55,951 nt of DNA from contig CALFNN010000031.1 of assembly GCA_937902925.1 (NCBI GenBank), forward strand, positions 1 through 55,951. Direction: 5' to 3'. Shown piece after piece: positions 18,452-27,812 of this stretch (its first letter is position 1; every line of letters starts with the position of its first letter). The notes under the pieces are model-generated. The model saw nothing but the letters and a program-made list of their open reading frames with translations, ran no database searches and was not told where the DNA came from. Made by a program: the position numbers and the translations under genes. The DNA comes from an uncultured Opitutaceae bacterium. Lineage in GTDB: Bacteria > Verrucomicrobiota > Verrucomicrobiia > Opitutales > Opitutaceae.

Positions 18452-19351
18452 GTGAAATTCGGGGCCCTCTTTCTTTTCGCGCTGGGTGTCGCGGGTGCTG
18501 CGCTGCCGACGACCGGCGCGCGGGCGGCCGGCGAGGATCAAGTGACGCAATCGGTGTGGAACGGCTACCAACGGCTGGATTTCACGGTGGACGGCCGGCC
18601 CTGCCTGCTGGTGGCGCCGGCGCAGGTGGCGCCGGGCCGCCCATGGATCTGGCGCACGGAGTTTTTCGACGTGGAACCGCAGGCCGACCTCGCGCTGCTC
18701 GCGCACGGGTGGCACGTCGCCTACATGGATGTGAAGAACATGTATGGTGCGCCGCGGGCGATCGCGTTGATGGGGCATTTCTACGCGCACGTGACGGCGT
18801 TCTACGATCTGGCGAAGAGGCCGGTGCTGGAGGGTTTCAGCCGCGGCGGATTGTATGCGTTTAACTTCGCGTGGGTTCATCCCAGCGAGGTGGCCGCGCT
18901 CTACCTCGACGCACCGGTGCTCGACATCCGGAGCTGGCCCGGGAACAACCGCGCCTCGAAGGAATGGGCCGATTGCCTGGCGGCCTATGATCTCACCGAG
19001 CAATCGGTGGCGAGCTACCGCGGCGGCCCGCTCGAACATATTGCGACGGTGGCGCGCGCGGGGATTCCGATCGTTGCCGTCTGCGGCGACGCCGACCAGA
19101 CCGTGCCGTTCGCCGAAAACACGGCGGTGCTCGAAAAGCGCTACCACGAACTCGGCGGCAATATCCAGGTCATCCTCAAGCCGGGCGGCGACCACCACCC
19201 GCACAGCCTGAAGGATCCCGCGCCGATTGTGGATTTTCTGCTGAAGAACGCGCGATTCACTGCGAGCGAGCCAAAAGTTTCCCTGACAACGGCGGCGACG
19301 GCCGAAGTGGTCCGGCACGTCATAGCTCCAGTCGTCGACCGGTTGCCGTAA
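18452..19351 (+). CDS. Exported alpha/beta hydrolase
   Basis: I place the start at GTG 18452 because it opens a signal peptide ([20 protein letters not shown]) and avoids overlap with tdk; the frame itself stays open back to 18254. The 299-residue product has the alpha/beta hydrolase triad elements: the nucleophile elbow GFSRGG (Ser), the acid in [10 protein letters not shown] and the His in GGDHHPHSL. It resembles the prolyl-oligopeptidase-like or esterase branch found beside polysaccharide-degrading genes. The substrate is not predictable. Convergent with the MFS transporter gene, with 37 bases between stops. Confidence 0.8.
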   Translation: MKFGALFLFALGVAGAALPTTGARAAGEDQVTQSVWNGYQRLDFTVDGRPCLLVAPAQVAPGRPWIWRTEFFDVEPQADLALLAHGWHVAYMDVKNMYGAPRAIALMGHFYAHVTAFYDLAKRPVLEGFSRGGLYAFNFAWVHPSEVAALYLDAPVLDIRSWPGNNRASKEWADCLAAYDLTEQSVASYRGGPLEHIATVARAGIPIVAVCGDADQTVPFAENTAVLEKRYHELGGNIQVILKPGGDHHPHSLKDPAPIVDFLLKNARFTASEPKVSLTTAATAEVVRHVIAPVVDRLP

Positions 19352-19388
19352 CGGCGATCGACCGGCGCGCGATGCCAGCGGCGCGGGC

Positions 19389-20687
19389 CTACGTGGCCTC
19401 GTCCTCGTGCGTCCGCACGGGCAGCCAGCACGACCAGACGGCGGCGGCGAGCGCGGGCGTGCTGGACACGAGTAGGGCGAAGCGAAAGTCGCCGACGGGT
19501 GCGAGCAGGCCGAACACGACCGATGCGATGCCGGCCGCGACGCGGCCGATGTTGTAGCAGAAGCCGGCGCCCGTCGTGCGCAGCAGCGTCGGGAAGAGCG
19601 GCGGCAGATACATCGTGAAGAGCCCGAACACGCCCGAGAAAAATCCGACGAGCGGGCACCAGAACCACGCGAGGGAGGCGAAGCCGCGCGGCACGATGAA
19701 CGCGCCCGCGATGCCGAGGCCGAGGCCGGCGAACATCACGACGATGGCGCGGCGGTTGCCGAGGAGCTTCGCGAGCCAGCCGCCGGCGAAATTGCCGGCG
19801 ATGGCGACGGCGTTGACGACGAAGAACGACGCCGACACGAGTTCGGTGATGCGCGCGGCCGGCGTGCCGGCGTCGCTCAGGATTTTTCGCAGGTGCTGCG
19901 ACTGCCAGAAAAGAAAGAGCCACCAGCCCGACAACCCGAGCGCGCAGACCGCGGTCGTGTGCACGGTGGTCCAGGCGAGTTTGCCGCGGAAAAGTTCGCG
20001 GGCGCCGGGATTGCGATGATGGACGGCTTCCTCGGCGCGCTCCCAGGTTTCGGGTTCGGGCACGTGGCGCCGGATCCAGTAGACGAGCAGCGCGGGCAGG
20101 ACGCCGATGAGAAACACGTAGCGCTCGCCGTGCGCCGGCAGGACGTAGGACAGCAGGAACACGAGCGTCGCGCCACCGAGGACGCCGAGGTTCACGCCGG
20201 TTTGGAGCACGGCGGCCATCCAGGGGCGCCACGCGCGCGGCCAGGTTTCCGTCAACAGCGAGGCGCCGACGGCCCATTCGCCGCCGATGCCGAGGGCGGC
20301 GACGAAGCGAAAGATCATGAGTTGCCACCAATTTTGCGCGAACGCGCACAGCCCCGTGCAGCAGGCGTAGGTGAGGACGGTGAGCGCGAGCGCGCGGCTC
20401 CGCCCGAGCAGGTCGCCCAGCCGTCCGAAAAACGCGCCACCCAGCGCCCAGCCGATGAGGAACGACGCCTGGATGTAGGCGCTCTTCTCCTTGACCGCCG
20501 GATCGGCGGCGCTGCTGGCGTGCAGCAGTTGGACGACGAGCGGCGTGGCGACGAGCGTGTAAAGGTGCAGCTCGAGCCCGTCGAAGAGCCAGCCCAGCCA
20601 AGCGGCGATGCCGGATTTCCACTGACGGGGCGAGAGTTCGCGAAGACAGGTCGCTTCGCGCGGCGCGATGGACGGCGTCGGGGTCAT
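19389..20687 (-). CDS. MFS transporter
   Basis: The 432-residue protein has the pattern of about twelve hydrophobic helices of the major facilitator superfamily. The signature between helices 2 and 3 is FFGRLGDLLGRSRAL, and GIGGEWAVGASLLTETWP in helix 4/5 is typical of the metabolite:H+ symporter branch (sialate, aromatic acid and sugar acid carriers). The N-terminal cytoplasmic segment is about 28 residues. It may import an acidic sugar or organic acid, but no neighbour fixes the substrate. Gene and flanks show nothing unusual. Confidence 0.9.
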   Translation of the reverse strand: MTPTPSIAPREATCLRELSPRQWKSGIAAWLGWLFDGLELHLYTLVATPLVVQLLHASSAADPAVKEKSAYIQASFLIGWALGGAFFGRLGDLLGRSRALALTVLTYACCTGLCAFAQNWWQLMIFRFVAALGIGGEWAVGASLLTETWPRAWRPWMAAVLQTGVNLGVLGGATLVFLLSYVLPAHGERYVFLIGVLPALLVYWIRRHVPEPETWERAEEAVHHRNPGARELFRGKLAWTTVHTTAVCALGLSGWWLFLFWQSQHLRKILSDAGTPAARITELVSASFFVVNAVAIAGNFAGGWLAKLLGNRRAIVVMFAGLGLGIAGAFIVPRGFASLAWFWCPLVGFFSGVFGLFTMYLPPLFPTLLRTTGAGFCYNIGRVAAGIASVVFGLLAPVGDFRFALLVSSTPALAAAVWSCWLPVRTHEDEAT

Positions 20688-20811
20688 GGGGCGGCGGAAA
20701 GTGCGGCAGGAGCCGGCGGGGCGCTCAAGCCAAATGGCGGAGGGCCGCGGGAATCTTGATTCAGCTCAAGGCGCCGGCGTAGGGTGTCGCTATGATTCCT
20801 GGCCATCGACC

Positions 20812-21006
20812 ATGAGTTTTTCCTGCCCGCATTTTTGTCCCGATGAAGAGCACTGCCTGCGGTTGAAAACCGACTGCGTGCCCGGACGGCGCGGCTGCGT
20901 GCTCGAGGGCCGGGCGGTGTTCGCGGTGCCGGCGGACGTGCGAGTGCGGGAAAAGGAAGAGGAAAAGCGGCAGCGTCGCCTGGAAATCCCGCGGGATCCG
21001 CCATGA
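20812..21006 (+). CDS. Small Cys-rich protein coupled to WYL regulator
   Basis: A 64-residue frame starts at ATG 20812 (MSFSCPHFCPDEEHC...) and ends in a TGA that overlaps the ATG of the WYL regulator as ATGA, a classic sign of translational coupling. It holds five Cys at residues 5, 9, 15, 22 and 29 plus a His at 7 and 14, then a charged, Lys/Glu/Arg-rich tail. The spacing could bind a metal ion. I do not recognise the family. The four-base overlap, Cys content and downstream partner support a real gene; function is unknown, possibly an accessory of the regulator. Confidence 0.65.
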   Translation: MSFSCPHFCPDEEHCLRLKTDCVPGRRGCVLEGRAVFAVPADVRVREKEEEKRQRRLEIPRDPP

Positions 21007-21965
21007 ACCGCACCGACCGGCTGGTCGCGATGGTCATGCACCTGCAGGGTCGGCGCGTCGTGCGCGCCGAGGAGCTGGCGACGCGTTTCGAGGTGAGCGT
21101 GCGCACGGTGTATCGCGACGTCGCGGCGCTCGGCGAGGCGGGCGTGCCGATCGTGGGCGAGGCGGGCGTGGGCTATTCACTGGTGAAAGGCTATCATCTG
21201 CCGCCGGTCATGTTGACGGCGGACGAGGCCACGGCGCTGTTCCTCGGGGCGGAGATGGTGAAGCAATTCACCGACGCGTCGCTGAGCGGACCGGTGGGCG
21301 CGGTGCTCGACAAGCTGCGCGCGGTGCTGCCGCGCGACCGGCAGGAACACGTCGAGCGGTTGTCGCGCCAGACCGTGATCGTCGGCCGGCCGGGCCACGC
21401 CACGCCCGACCCCGGGGCGCAACCGTGGCTGCTGGCGGTGCAGCGCGGCGTGGCGCAGCGGCGGGTGTTGCGCATGGACTATCGCACCGGCGGGCGCGGG
21501 GACGAGACGACCCGCGACGTCGAGCCGCTGGGCGTGGTGTTCTATGGCGGCGCGTGGTATCTCGTCGCGTGGTGCCGGCTGCGGCGCGATTTCCGGCATT
21601 TCCGGATCGATCGCATCCAGCGACTCGAGGTGCGGGCGGAGATGTTTCCCGGGCGGCCGGACTTTTCGCTCGCGCGGCATCTCGCGGAAAAGGTGGACCG
21701 ACGCGAGACCGAGTCGGCGCGCGTGTGGCTGGCGGAACGATCGCTGCAGCGCGCCCGGGTCGAAAGCTACGCGACGCTCGTGGAGGAACGCCGGCGCGAC
21801 GGCGGCGCGGAGTTTTCGCTTTATACCTTCTCGCTCGAATGGCTGGCGCGGTGGCTCCTCTCGTTTGGCGCGGACGCGGAGGCGCTGGCGCCGGCACGGC
21901 TGCGCGAACTTGTGCGTCACGAGGCGGAGAAAATCGCGCGGCGCCACGGGGCAAAAGGCTCCTGA
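21003..21965 (+). CDS. WYL-domain transcriptional regulator
   Basis: This 320-residue protein has an N-terminal winged helix-turn-helix of the HTH_11/DeoR-like type (about residues 5-58, EELATRFEVSVRTVYRDVAAL), then a WYL domain (about 138-210) with the segment GVVFYGGAWYLVAWCRLR and FRIDRIQRLEV, and a C-terminal WCX-like extension. WYL proteins bind nucleic-acid or other small ligands and regulate transcription, often of stress or defence genes. The start codon overlaps the stop of the small Cys-rich gene, so the two should be co-translated. No defence gene is next to it; the nearest downstream genes are a DUF4440 protein and, on the other strand, the Tag glycosylase. Confidence 0.92.
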   Translation: MNRTDRLVAMVMHLQGRRVVRAEELATRFEVSVRTVYRDVAALGEAGVPIVGEAGVGYSLVKGYHLPPVMLTADEATALFLGAEMVKQFTDASLSGPVGAVLDKLRAVLPRDRQEHVERLSRQTVIVGRPGHATPDPGAQPWLLAVQRGVAQRRVLRMDYRTGGRGDETTRDVEPLGVVFYGGAWYLVAWCRLRRDFRHFRIDRIQRLEVRAEMFPGRPDFSLARHLAEKVDRRETESARVWLAERSLQRARVESYATLVEERRRDGGAEFSLYTFSLEWLARWLLSFGADAEALAPARLRELVRHEAEKIARRHGAKGS

Positions 21966-22094
21966 CATAGGGCTGTCAGCGGGTCGGGGCAGACTCGCGG
22001 CATGACAAAATCCCGCCCGGCTGTTCCCACCGCGTCCCGAGCACGCGCGAGCGCGCGAACGGCCAGATCGGCCCGCACCGCGCCCGATTCTTGC

Positions 22095-22574
22095 ATGACC
22101 CGCCGGTCGCTCTATCTCCGCTCGATCACGCTCGCGGTCGGCGTCCTCGCGGCGGCGACCGCCGGTCGCGCGACTGGCCCGGCGGGTGACATCCGGGCGG
22201 TCGCCGCGCTGGACACGACCTACCAGGCGGCGGTGGAGAAAAACGACGCGGCCACGATGGACCGGATTCTGGCGGACGACTTCACGCTCGTCACCGGTCG
22301 CGGCCGGGTTTTTCACAAGGCGGAATTGCTGGGCGACGCGCGGGCGGGGCAGGAGGGCTACGAGGTTCAGGCCGAGGAATCTGGCACGCAGGCCGTGCGC
22401 GTGTGGGGTGACACTGCGGTCGTGACGGCGTTGTTGCGGGTCAAGGGCGCGCGGGCGGGCAGGCCCTTCGAATACCGTCTGTGGTTCAGCGACACCTATG
22501 TGCGGACGCCGGCCGGCTGGCGCTACGTGTTCGGGCAGGCGTCGCTGCCGCTGCCGGCGGAGGCGGCGAGGTGA
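22095..22574 (+). CDS. Exported DUF4440/SnoaL-like protein
   Basis: From ATG 22095 the 159-residue product opens with a signal peptide (MTRRSLYLRSITLAVGVLAA) and continues as an NTF2-fold domain of the DUF4440 type: ALDTTYQAAVEKNDAATMDR, ILADDFTLVTGRG and WRYVFGQASLPL near the end. A frame start at 22002 would prefix an Arg/Ala-rich stretch with no signal character. Members of this family have varied, mostly unknown roles in small-molecule binding. It follows the WYL regulator on the same strand by about 130 bases and may be under its control, which is inference. Confidence 0.75.
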   Translation: MTRRSLYLRSITLAVGVLAAATAGRATGPAGDIRAVAALDTTYQAAVEKNDAATMDRILADDFTLVTGRGRVFHKAELLGDARAGQEGYEVQAEESGTQAVRVWGDTAVVTALLRVKGARAGRPFEYRLWFSDTYVRTPAGWRYVFGQASLPLPAEAAR

Positions 22575-22603
22575 CCACCGCGGTTCCCGCGGCAACCCGG
22601 GGT

Positions 22604-23182
22604 TCAGTGCAAGCGGGCGCACGCGGCGTGGCGCGGGCACGTCACGAGGTGGTCGTTGACCATGCCGCTGGCCTGCATGAAGGCGTAGCAGATCGTCGAG
22701 CCGGCAAACTTGAACCCGCGCGCAAGGAGATCCTTGCTCAGGGCGTCGCTCTCGGCGGTGCGGGCCGGGACCTCTTTCATCGCCCGGCGCCGGTTCACGA
22801 TCGGCCGACCGCCGACGAATTGCCAGAGGTAGCGATCGAAGCTGCCAAACTCGCGCTGCACCGCGAGAAACGCCTTCGCGTTTTGAATCGTGGCGGCGAC
22901 CTTGAGCCGGTTGCGCACGATGCCGGGATCGACGAGGAGTGCGGCCGCCTTGCGGGCATCGTAACGGGAAACTTTTTTCAGGTCGAACGCGTCGAACGCG
23001 CGGCGGTAGCTTTCGCGTTTGTTGAGCACAATGGACCAGCTCAGCCCGGCCTGCGCGCCTTCGAGCGTCAGCAACTCGAAGAGCGCGCGGTCGTCGTGCA
23101 GCGGCACGCCCCACTCGGTGTCGTGATAGGCGATGTTGAGTTCGGTGGTCGGCCAGGGGCAGCGGGTGGGTTGAGCGGGCAC
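22604..23182 (-). CDS. tag: DNA-3-methyladenine glycosylase I
   Basis: This is the Tag family of base-excision repair enzymes, which remove 3-methyladenine from alkylated DNA. Recognisable elements are the N-terminal Cys-Pro-Trp, YHDTEWGVP, LEGAQAGLSWSIVLNKRE, GFKFAGSTICYAFMQASG and MVNDHLVTC. The zinc ligands of E. coli Tag (Cys4, His17, His175, Cys179) correspond to the Cys of RCPW, the His of YHD, the His of NDH and the Cys of VTC. I chose GTG 23182, giving 192 residues like E. coli Tag; the frame could extend to a TTG at 23287 with an unrelated leader. Confidence 0.93.
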   Translation of the reverse strand: MPAQPTRCPWPTTELNIAYHDTEWGVPLHDDRALFELLTLEGAQAGLSWSIVLNKRESYRRAFDAFDLKKVSRYDARKAAALLVDPGIVRNRLKVAATIQNAKAFLAVQREFGSFDRYLWQFVGGRPIVNRRRAMKEVPARTAESDALSKDLLARGFKFAGSTICYAFMQASGMVNDHLVTCPRHAACARLH

Positions 23183-23292
23183 GGCAGGGGAGCAAAACGA
23201 TGGACCGCGGGCGGGCAAGCCGGCGTCGCACGGGCGGAGCCCATTAGGCTGGACGATGGTGGCCGGCCGCCTAGAACGATCATGCAATAATC

Positions 23293-24006
23293 ATGAATTA
23301 CCGCGGCTTTTCATTCGGTTGGCTCCTCGTGGCGCTGGGTTGCGCGGCCGGAGCGACCGGGCGGGCCGGGGAATCGAAATGGACTTCGCTCTTCGATGGC
23401 AAAACCCTGAACGGCTGGCACCTGGTCCAGGGGCACGCGAAGTTCGAGGTGCGCGACGAGGCGATCGTCGGCCGCGTGACCGCCGGCGAGACCCAGAATA
23501 CGTTTCTGGCGACCGAGGACGACACGTTTGCGAATTTCATCTTTGAAGCGGAGTTTCGCTGCGACCCGGACATCAATTCGGGGGTGAATTTCCGCAGCCG
23601 GCCGGCGGACGAGAAGGTGAAACGCGTCTACGGCCTGCAGTATGAGATCGACCCGACGGCGCGGGCGCTGACGGGCGGCGTGCAGGAGGAGGGCGGCTAC
23701 GGCCGCCGCGGGAAGGACAACTGGCTCGCGCCCGACGAGTCGAGCGGGCCGCTGCGCGACGCGTGGAACCGCGAGCATGGCGACCAGTTCCAGCCGGCGC
23801 CCGCCTGGAACACGATGCGGATCGAGGTGCGCGGACCGCACATCAAAACGTGGCTGAACGGGCACCTGCTGGCCGACTTCGACGATAACGCCGAAGTGGC
23901 GATCCCGCACGGCTTCTTCGGACTCCAGGTGCACGCGACCAAGAACGAGAAACTTTTCGGACGGGAAGTCGCGTTCCGCAACCTGCGGGTGCAGATTCTC
24001 AAGTAG
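23293..24006 (+). CDS. DUF1080 (3-keto-disaccharide hydrolase-type) exported protein
   Basis: The 237-residue protein has a signal peptide (MNYRGFSFGWLLVALGCAAG) and a single DUF1080 domain with the family landmarks FDGKTLNGWHLVQG, FEVRDEAIVG, NFIFEAEFRCDPDINSGVNF and WNTMRIEVRGPHIKTWLNG. The fold is a concanavalin-like beta-sandwich; some members act on 3-keto-glycosides made by Gfo/Idh-type dehydrogenases. This kind of gene is very abundant in Verrucomicrobiota and Planctomycetota. It is divergent from tag and about 200 bases upstream of the TonB-dependent receptor, in the same direction. Confidence 0.88.
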   Translation: MNYRGFSFGWLLVALGCAAGATGRAGESKWTSLFDGKTLNGWHLVQGHAKFEVRDEAIVGRVTAGETQNTFLATEDDTFANFIFEAEFRCDPDINSGVNFRSRPADEKVKRVYGLQYEIDPTARALTGGVQEEGGYGRRGKDNWLAPDESSGPLRDAWNREHGDQFQPAPAWNTMRIEVRGPHIKTWLNGHLLADFDDNAEVAIPHGFFGLQVHATKNEKLFGREVAFRNLRVQILK

Positions 24007-24213
24007 GAGCGGCGCGTCCCGGCCGGCGCCTGGCGCAGAACAATTGCCGGGTCCAGCCTGGTCGCGGGAGCGGTGCCGCCTGACAGAAATGTAAGGTTAC
24101 GTGCCTTGGCGGCGGGCGGCCGCGGTGGTTCATAACTATCAAATTCGCGGCCTGTCACACCAAGGTGAGCGACACAGGGTCGGACACGCGGGCCGCGGCC
24201 AACTCCCCCAAAT

Positions 24214-27200
24214 ATGACTGCCCCCAAGTTGGGCGGCCGGCCCCGGCCGCCCGCTCCCCGTCTCGCGTCCCGACTGGCGTCCCCTCGCGCCGGCCGTTTT
24301 TCCGGCTTCGTCTGTGGTTTGCTGGTCTTCCTGTGGTGCGCGCCTGCGACCGTTCACGCGCAGCCGGCGGCGACGGGCATCGTCACCGGCCGCGTGCAAA
24401 ACGCGGTGACGGGCGATTCCCTGAACAACGCGCGCGTCAGCGTCAAGGGCACGAACCTGGTCACGTTCACCGACGAAGGCGGCCACTACGTCCTCGACAA
24501 GGTGCCCGCCGGCCCGGTGACCCTGCGGGTCTTTTTCACCGGGCTGGACGAGCAGGATATCGCGCTGAACGTCGCCGCCGGGCAACAGGCGGTGCGGGAT
24601 GTCGACATGACCAGCGTGGCCCGTTACGGCGCCGCGGGCGACACGGTGAAGCTCGATGCGTTCGTCGTGCAGTCGACCAAGGAGACCGACGCCGCGGCCA
24701 TCGCCGTCAACGAGCAGCGGACGACGCCGAACATCTCGAGCGTCGTCTCGGCCGAGGAATTCGGCACGATCGTCGACCGCAATCCCGGCGAGCTCCTGAA
24801 ATACCTGCCCGGCGTCGACGTCGACTATTTCGCCAACAACATCACGGGCGTCAGTGTGCATGGCATGGGTTCGAACAACACCGAGCTCAACTTCGACGGC
24901 ATGCCGGTCGCGAGCATGAACGCGGAGGGCGTCGGGCGGGGCGCCGAGGTGCAATACGCCTCCGCCGCCGACATTGCCTACGTGAAGATCCACGAGTTGC
25001 CGCTGCCCGAGGACAGTGCCAACGCGATCGGCGGCTCGATCGACATGGTCCGCCGCTCGGCCTTCGAATACAGCAAGCGGAAGATCACCTACAAGGCGCT
25101 GTTCAAGTCCGATGGCGAAAAATTCACTTTCCAGGACATGGATGGGCCGAAAGACCGGCTCGTGCCGCGCTGGCGTCCGAACTGGGAGGTGCAGTGGACC
25201 GAGCCGGTCAGCCGCAATTTCGGTTTTGCCGTGACGGCCGGCCAGAACGACACCGTCGTGAACACGCACTGGTCGCTGCCCGGCCAGAACTATGGCACGA
25301 GCGCGAACAACGCGGCGGCGCAGGCCGCGCTCGCCGCGGGTCAGCCGCTGCCGACCGTGCCCAGCATCTACAACCCCGGCCTGAGGGCGCCGCTCAATCA
25401 CAACGCGCCAAAACAGCAGGGCAAGGACTACGCGAGCGCGCGGATCGACTGGCGCCCGTCGCCCGAGCTGACGCTCGGCTGGTCGCTGAGCGGCACGAAG
25501 GGCTGGGTCCAGAATGCGGACGACATTCGCTATTCCTGGGATGCCGCCGCCACCGGCAGCGGCAACGTGACGCGATACAACGACGCCACCACGAGTCTCG
25601 GCCGCGTCGGCGGTGGTGGGATTTATCACAACAGCCCGCTGTGGCGCGACGTCTACGCGCCCTCGGTCTCGACGGTCTTTGACGGACGCTGGCGCAAGGG
25701 GTCGTGGAACGCGGCGGTGAAGGCCGGCTGGTCGGAATCCCGCTATCAGTATTACGACACGGAGCACGGGTTCTTCGGGAGCACGACGGAGGGCGGCGTC
25801 ACCGGTCTCGTGAACATCCCGAACACCGGCGTCGGCTCCGGCACGGCCAACCCGATTCCGCTTACGGTCGATTTCAAGGACATCGACTACTGGGGGCCGA
25901 AGTCCATCCAGGCCTGGACGACCAAGACGGGGGCGGGCAGTTCGAACTTCGCCGATTACACCGTGCCGGTGGACTGGGCGAGTAACGCCGTCACGCGCAT
26001 CGGCGGCGCCCGTGCCCGCCCGGGTTCCGGCAAGGAGATCCTGTCGTCGGTGAAGAGTTTTCTGAAGCACGATTTCAGCCTGCGCAATCCGCTCTCGCTG
26101 CAGCTCGGCCTGGATTACTACGAGGACTTCCGGAACCGGCATTATCCATATTACACGTGGCGGTTCGTCGGCGCGGACGGCGTCCCGAATTCCGCGGACG
26201 ACGCGTCGACCTTGATCGCCGCCGAGAGCCTGCACTCCCGCCCCGATTCGCAATACGGCTATCCCGGCAGCGAGCGCATCAGCATGTCCAAGCTCTACAG
26301 CCTCTATCAACAGCACCCGTCGTGGTTTCAATACGACGAAGCGCGCTCCGAGCGCCTGAGCCGGACGAACAATCCCGCCTACGACCTGACCGAGAAAAAC
26401 CTCGCGACCTACGCGCAGTTCGACTGGAGCCTGTTCGAGAACCGGCTCCGCCTGGTCGGCGGCGTGCGCTATGAAAAGACCAGGGCCCATGCCCGCGGAC
26501 TCCTCACGGACAACACCGCCGCCTACCTGAAATACTCGGACGGATCCGTCGTGCACGTGAGCGACAAGGACGCCAGCGGCGCGGCCCTCGTGGCCAATCT
26601 CGGCTCGTCGACGAACGTGAACTACCAGTTGGTGAAGGGACCGAACGTGCTGCCGGCCACCCGCGGCGGCGCGCCGATCTTCGTGCCCGCCGTGCAGGCG
26701 GCCGGCAACGCGGCCCGCGCCGCGGGCGAGACGACGGATTCCGGCACGAATCTCGGGCGCGGCACGCTGGCGCAGACGCTCCTCGTCTACACGGAAAAGG
26801 GCGCGACCGGCGACGGCGAGAACGACGGCTACTATCCGAGCCTGAACCTGAACTTCGACCTCACGAGCAACCTCGTCTTCCAGTTCGGCTACGCCCGGAC
26901 GCAGGCGCGACTGGACTACAACAGCGTGCTCATCCCCGGCTCCTCGCGGACCGACGATATCGTGACCAGCGGCGTCGGCACGGGCGCGCTCGGCAAGATC
27001 ACGGTCCACAACACGGACCTCAAGCCGTGGACCGGCGACAACTACACCGCCCGGCTCTCCTATTACACGAATACCGGCGGAGTGCTCGGGCTCGAGTTGT
27101 TCACCAAGGACATCAAGAACATCATCGTCGGCGAGGACACGGCGCCGCTGACCTCGCAGGATATCGCCACGCTCAACGCGCAGTATCCCAATCTCGATCT

Positions 27201-27717
27201 GGGCGAGGATGCCGTCGGCTACTCGCTGCATACCGACTACAACGAAGGCGACGGCCGGCTCGATGGCGCGCAGCTCGAGATGCGCCAGAACTTGAACCGC
27301 TACCTGCCGCAGTGGGCCCGCGGCTTCTCGGCGGACGGCTCGGTGACCTACACCAACCGCACCGGACCCAACAGCTCCGCGCTGGGCAAGAACGTCGCAT
27401 GGAACAATAAACTCCACATCGGCTTCAACCGGCGGCGGCTGACGCTGAATGTCGGCTACACGGTCGTCGGCACCCAGGTGGAGACGCCTGTCATCACGAG
27501 CAACGGCATCGACGGCACGCAGGTGCGGGTGCGGCAGGATCTGGTCGATGCGAGCTTTGCCTACCGGCTGAGCAAGAACCTCCAGCTCTTCATCCAGGGC
27601 AGCAATCTGCTGAACGAAGTGACCGCCCGCGAACAACGCTATCCCGGCAGCACCAACATGACGAGTTCGAACACTTACGGCAAAACCTACACCATGGGCG
27701 TGACCGGCTCGTTCTGA
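24214..27717 (+). CDS. TonB-dependent outer-membrane receptor
   Basis: The 1,167-residue product has a long signal peptide ending near residue 50 (LLVFLWCAPATVHAQ), a carboxypeptidase-regulatory-like domain (about 53-140, GIVTGRVQNAVTGDSLNNA), a plug domain (about 160-290, with RNPGELLKYLPGVDV, ELNFDGMPVASM and AIGGSIDMV) and a large barrel ending in MGVTGSF with terminal Phe. It imports a ligand using TonB energy; receptors of this carboxypeptidase-domain type usually take oligosaccharides or siderophores. No SusD gene is adjacent. It may serve the pectin locus 11 kb away or another glycan, which the sequence does not settle. The ATG at 24214 is the only start that preserves the signal sequence. 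Confidence 0.93.
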   Translation: MTAPKLGGRPRPPAPRLASRLASPRAGRFSGFVCGLLVFLWCAPATVHAQPAATGIVTGRVQNAVTGDSLNNARVSVKGTNLVTFTDEGGHYVLDKVPAGPVTLRVFFTGLDEQDIALNVAAGQQAVRDVDMTSVARYGAAGDTVKLDAFVVQSTKETDAAAIAVNEQRTTPNISSVVSAEEFGTIVDRNPGELLKYLPGVDVDYFANNITGVSVHGMGSNNTELNFDGMPVASMNAEGVGRGAEVQYASAADIAYVKIHELPLPEDSANAIGGSIDMVRRSAFEYSKRKITYKALFKSDGEKFTFQDMDGPKDRLVPRWRPNWEVQWTEPVSRNFGFAVTAGQNDTVVNTHWSLPGQNYGTSANNAAAQAALAAGQPLPTVPSIYNPGLRAPLNHNAPKQQGKDYASARIDWRPSPELTLGWSLSGTKGWVQNADDIRYSWDAAATGSGNVTRYNDATTSLGRVGGGGIYHNSPLWRDVYAPSVSTVFDGRWRKGSWNAAVKAGWSESRYQYYDTEHGFFGSTTEGGVTGLVNIPNTGVGSGTANPIPLTVDFKDIDYWGPKSIQAWTTKTGAGSSNFADYTVPVDWASNAVTRIGGARARPGSGKEILSSVKSFLKHDFSLRNPLSLQLGLDYYEDFRNRHYPYYTWRFVGADGVPNSADDASTLIAAESLHSRPDSQYGYPGSERISMSKLYSLYQQHPSWFQYDEARSERLSRTNNPAYDLTEKNLATYAQFDWSLFENRLRLVGGVRYEKTRAHARGLLTDNTAAYLKYSDGSVVHVSDKDASGAALVANLGSSTNVNYQLVKGPNVLPATRGGAPIFVPAVQAAGNAARAAGETTDSGTNLGRGTLAQTLLVYTEKGATGDGENDGYYPSLNLNFDLTSNLVFQFGYARTQARLDYNSVLIPGSSRTDDIVTSGVGTGALGKITVHNTDLKPWTGDNYTARLSYYTNTGGVLGLELFTKDIKNIIVGEDTAPLTSQDIATLNAQYPNLDLGEDAVGYSLHTDYNEGDGRLDGAQLEMRQNLNRYLPQWARGFSADGSVTYTNRTGPNSSALGKNVAWNNKLHIGFNRRRLTLNVGYTVVGTQVETPVITSNGIDGTQVRVRQDLVDASFAYRLSKNLQLFIQGSNLLNEVTAREQRYPGSTNMTSSNTYGKTYTMGVTGSF

Positions 27718-27812
27718 GCGGAGGTTAGATCCGACGGCATCCGCCACCCGCCGCGTTTTTTCGCGGCCGTGGCGCGATCGTCGAATAGCGCCACCCCCAC
27801 GGAAACGCGGGG

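Noticed and set aside
24139-27747. A 1,202-codon open frame antisense to the TonB-dependent receptor
   Set aside because: Its translation is dominated by Arg, Val, Gly and Asp, as expected when a GC-rich gene is read from the other strand in the codon-position-complementary frame. The plus-strand receptor has unmistakable domains and a signal peptide.
27750-27767. Hairpin GCCGCG-TTTTTT-CGCGGC between the TonB receptor and the downstream convergent gene
   Set aside because: The T-run is in the loop rather than after the stem, so it does not have terminator architecture; the stem is only 6 base pairs.
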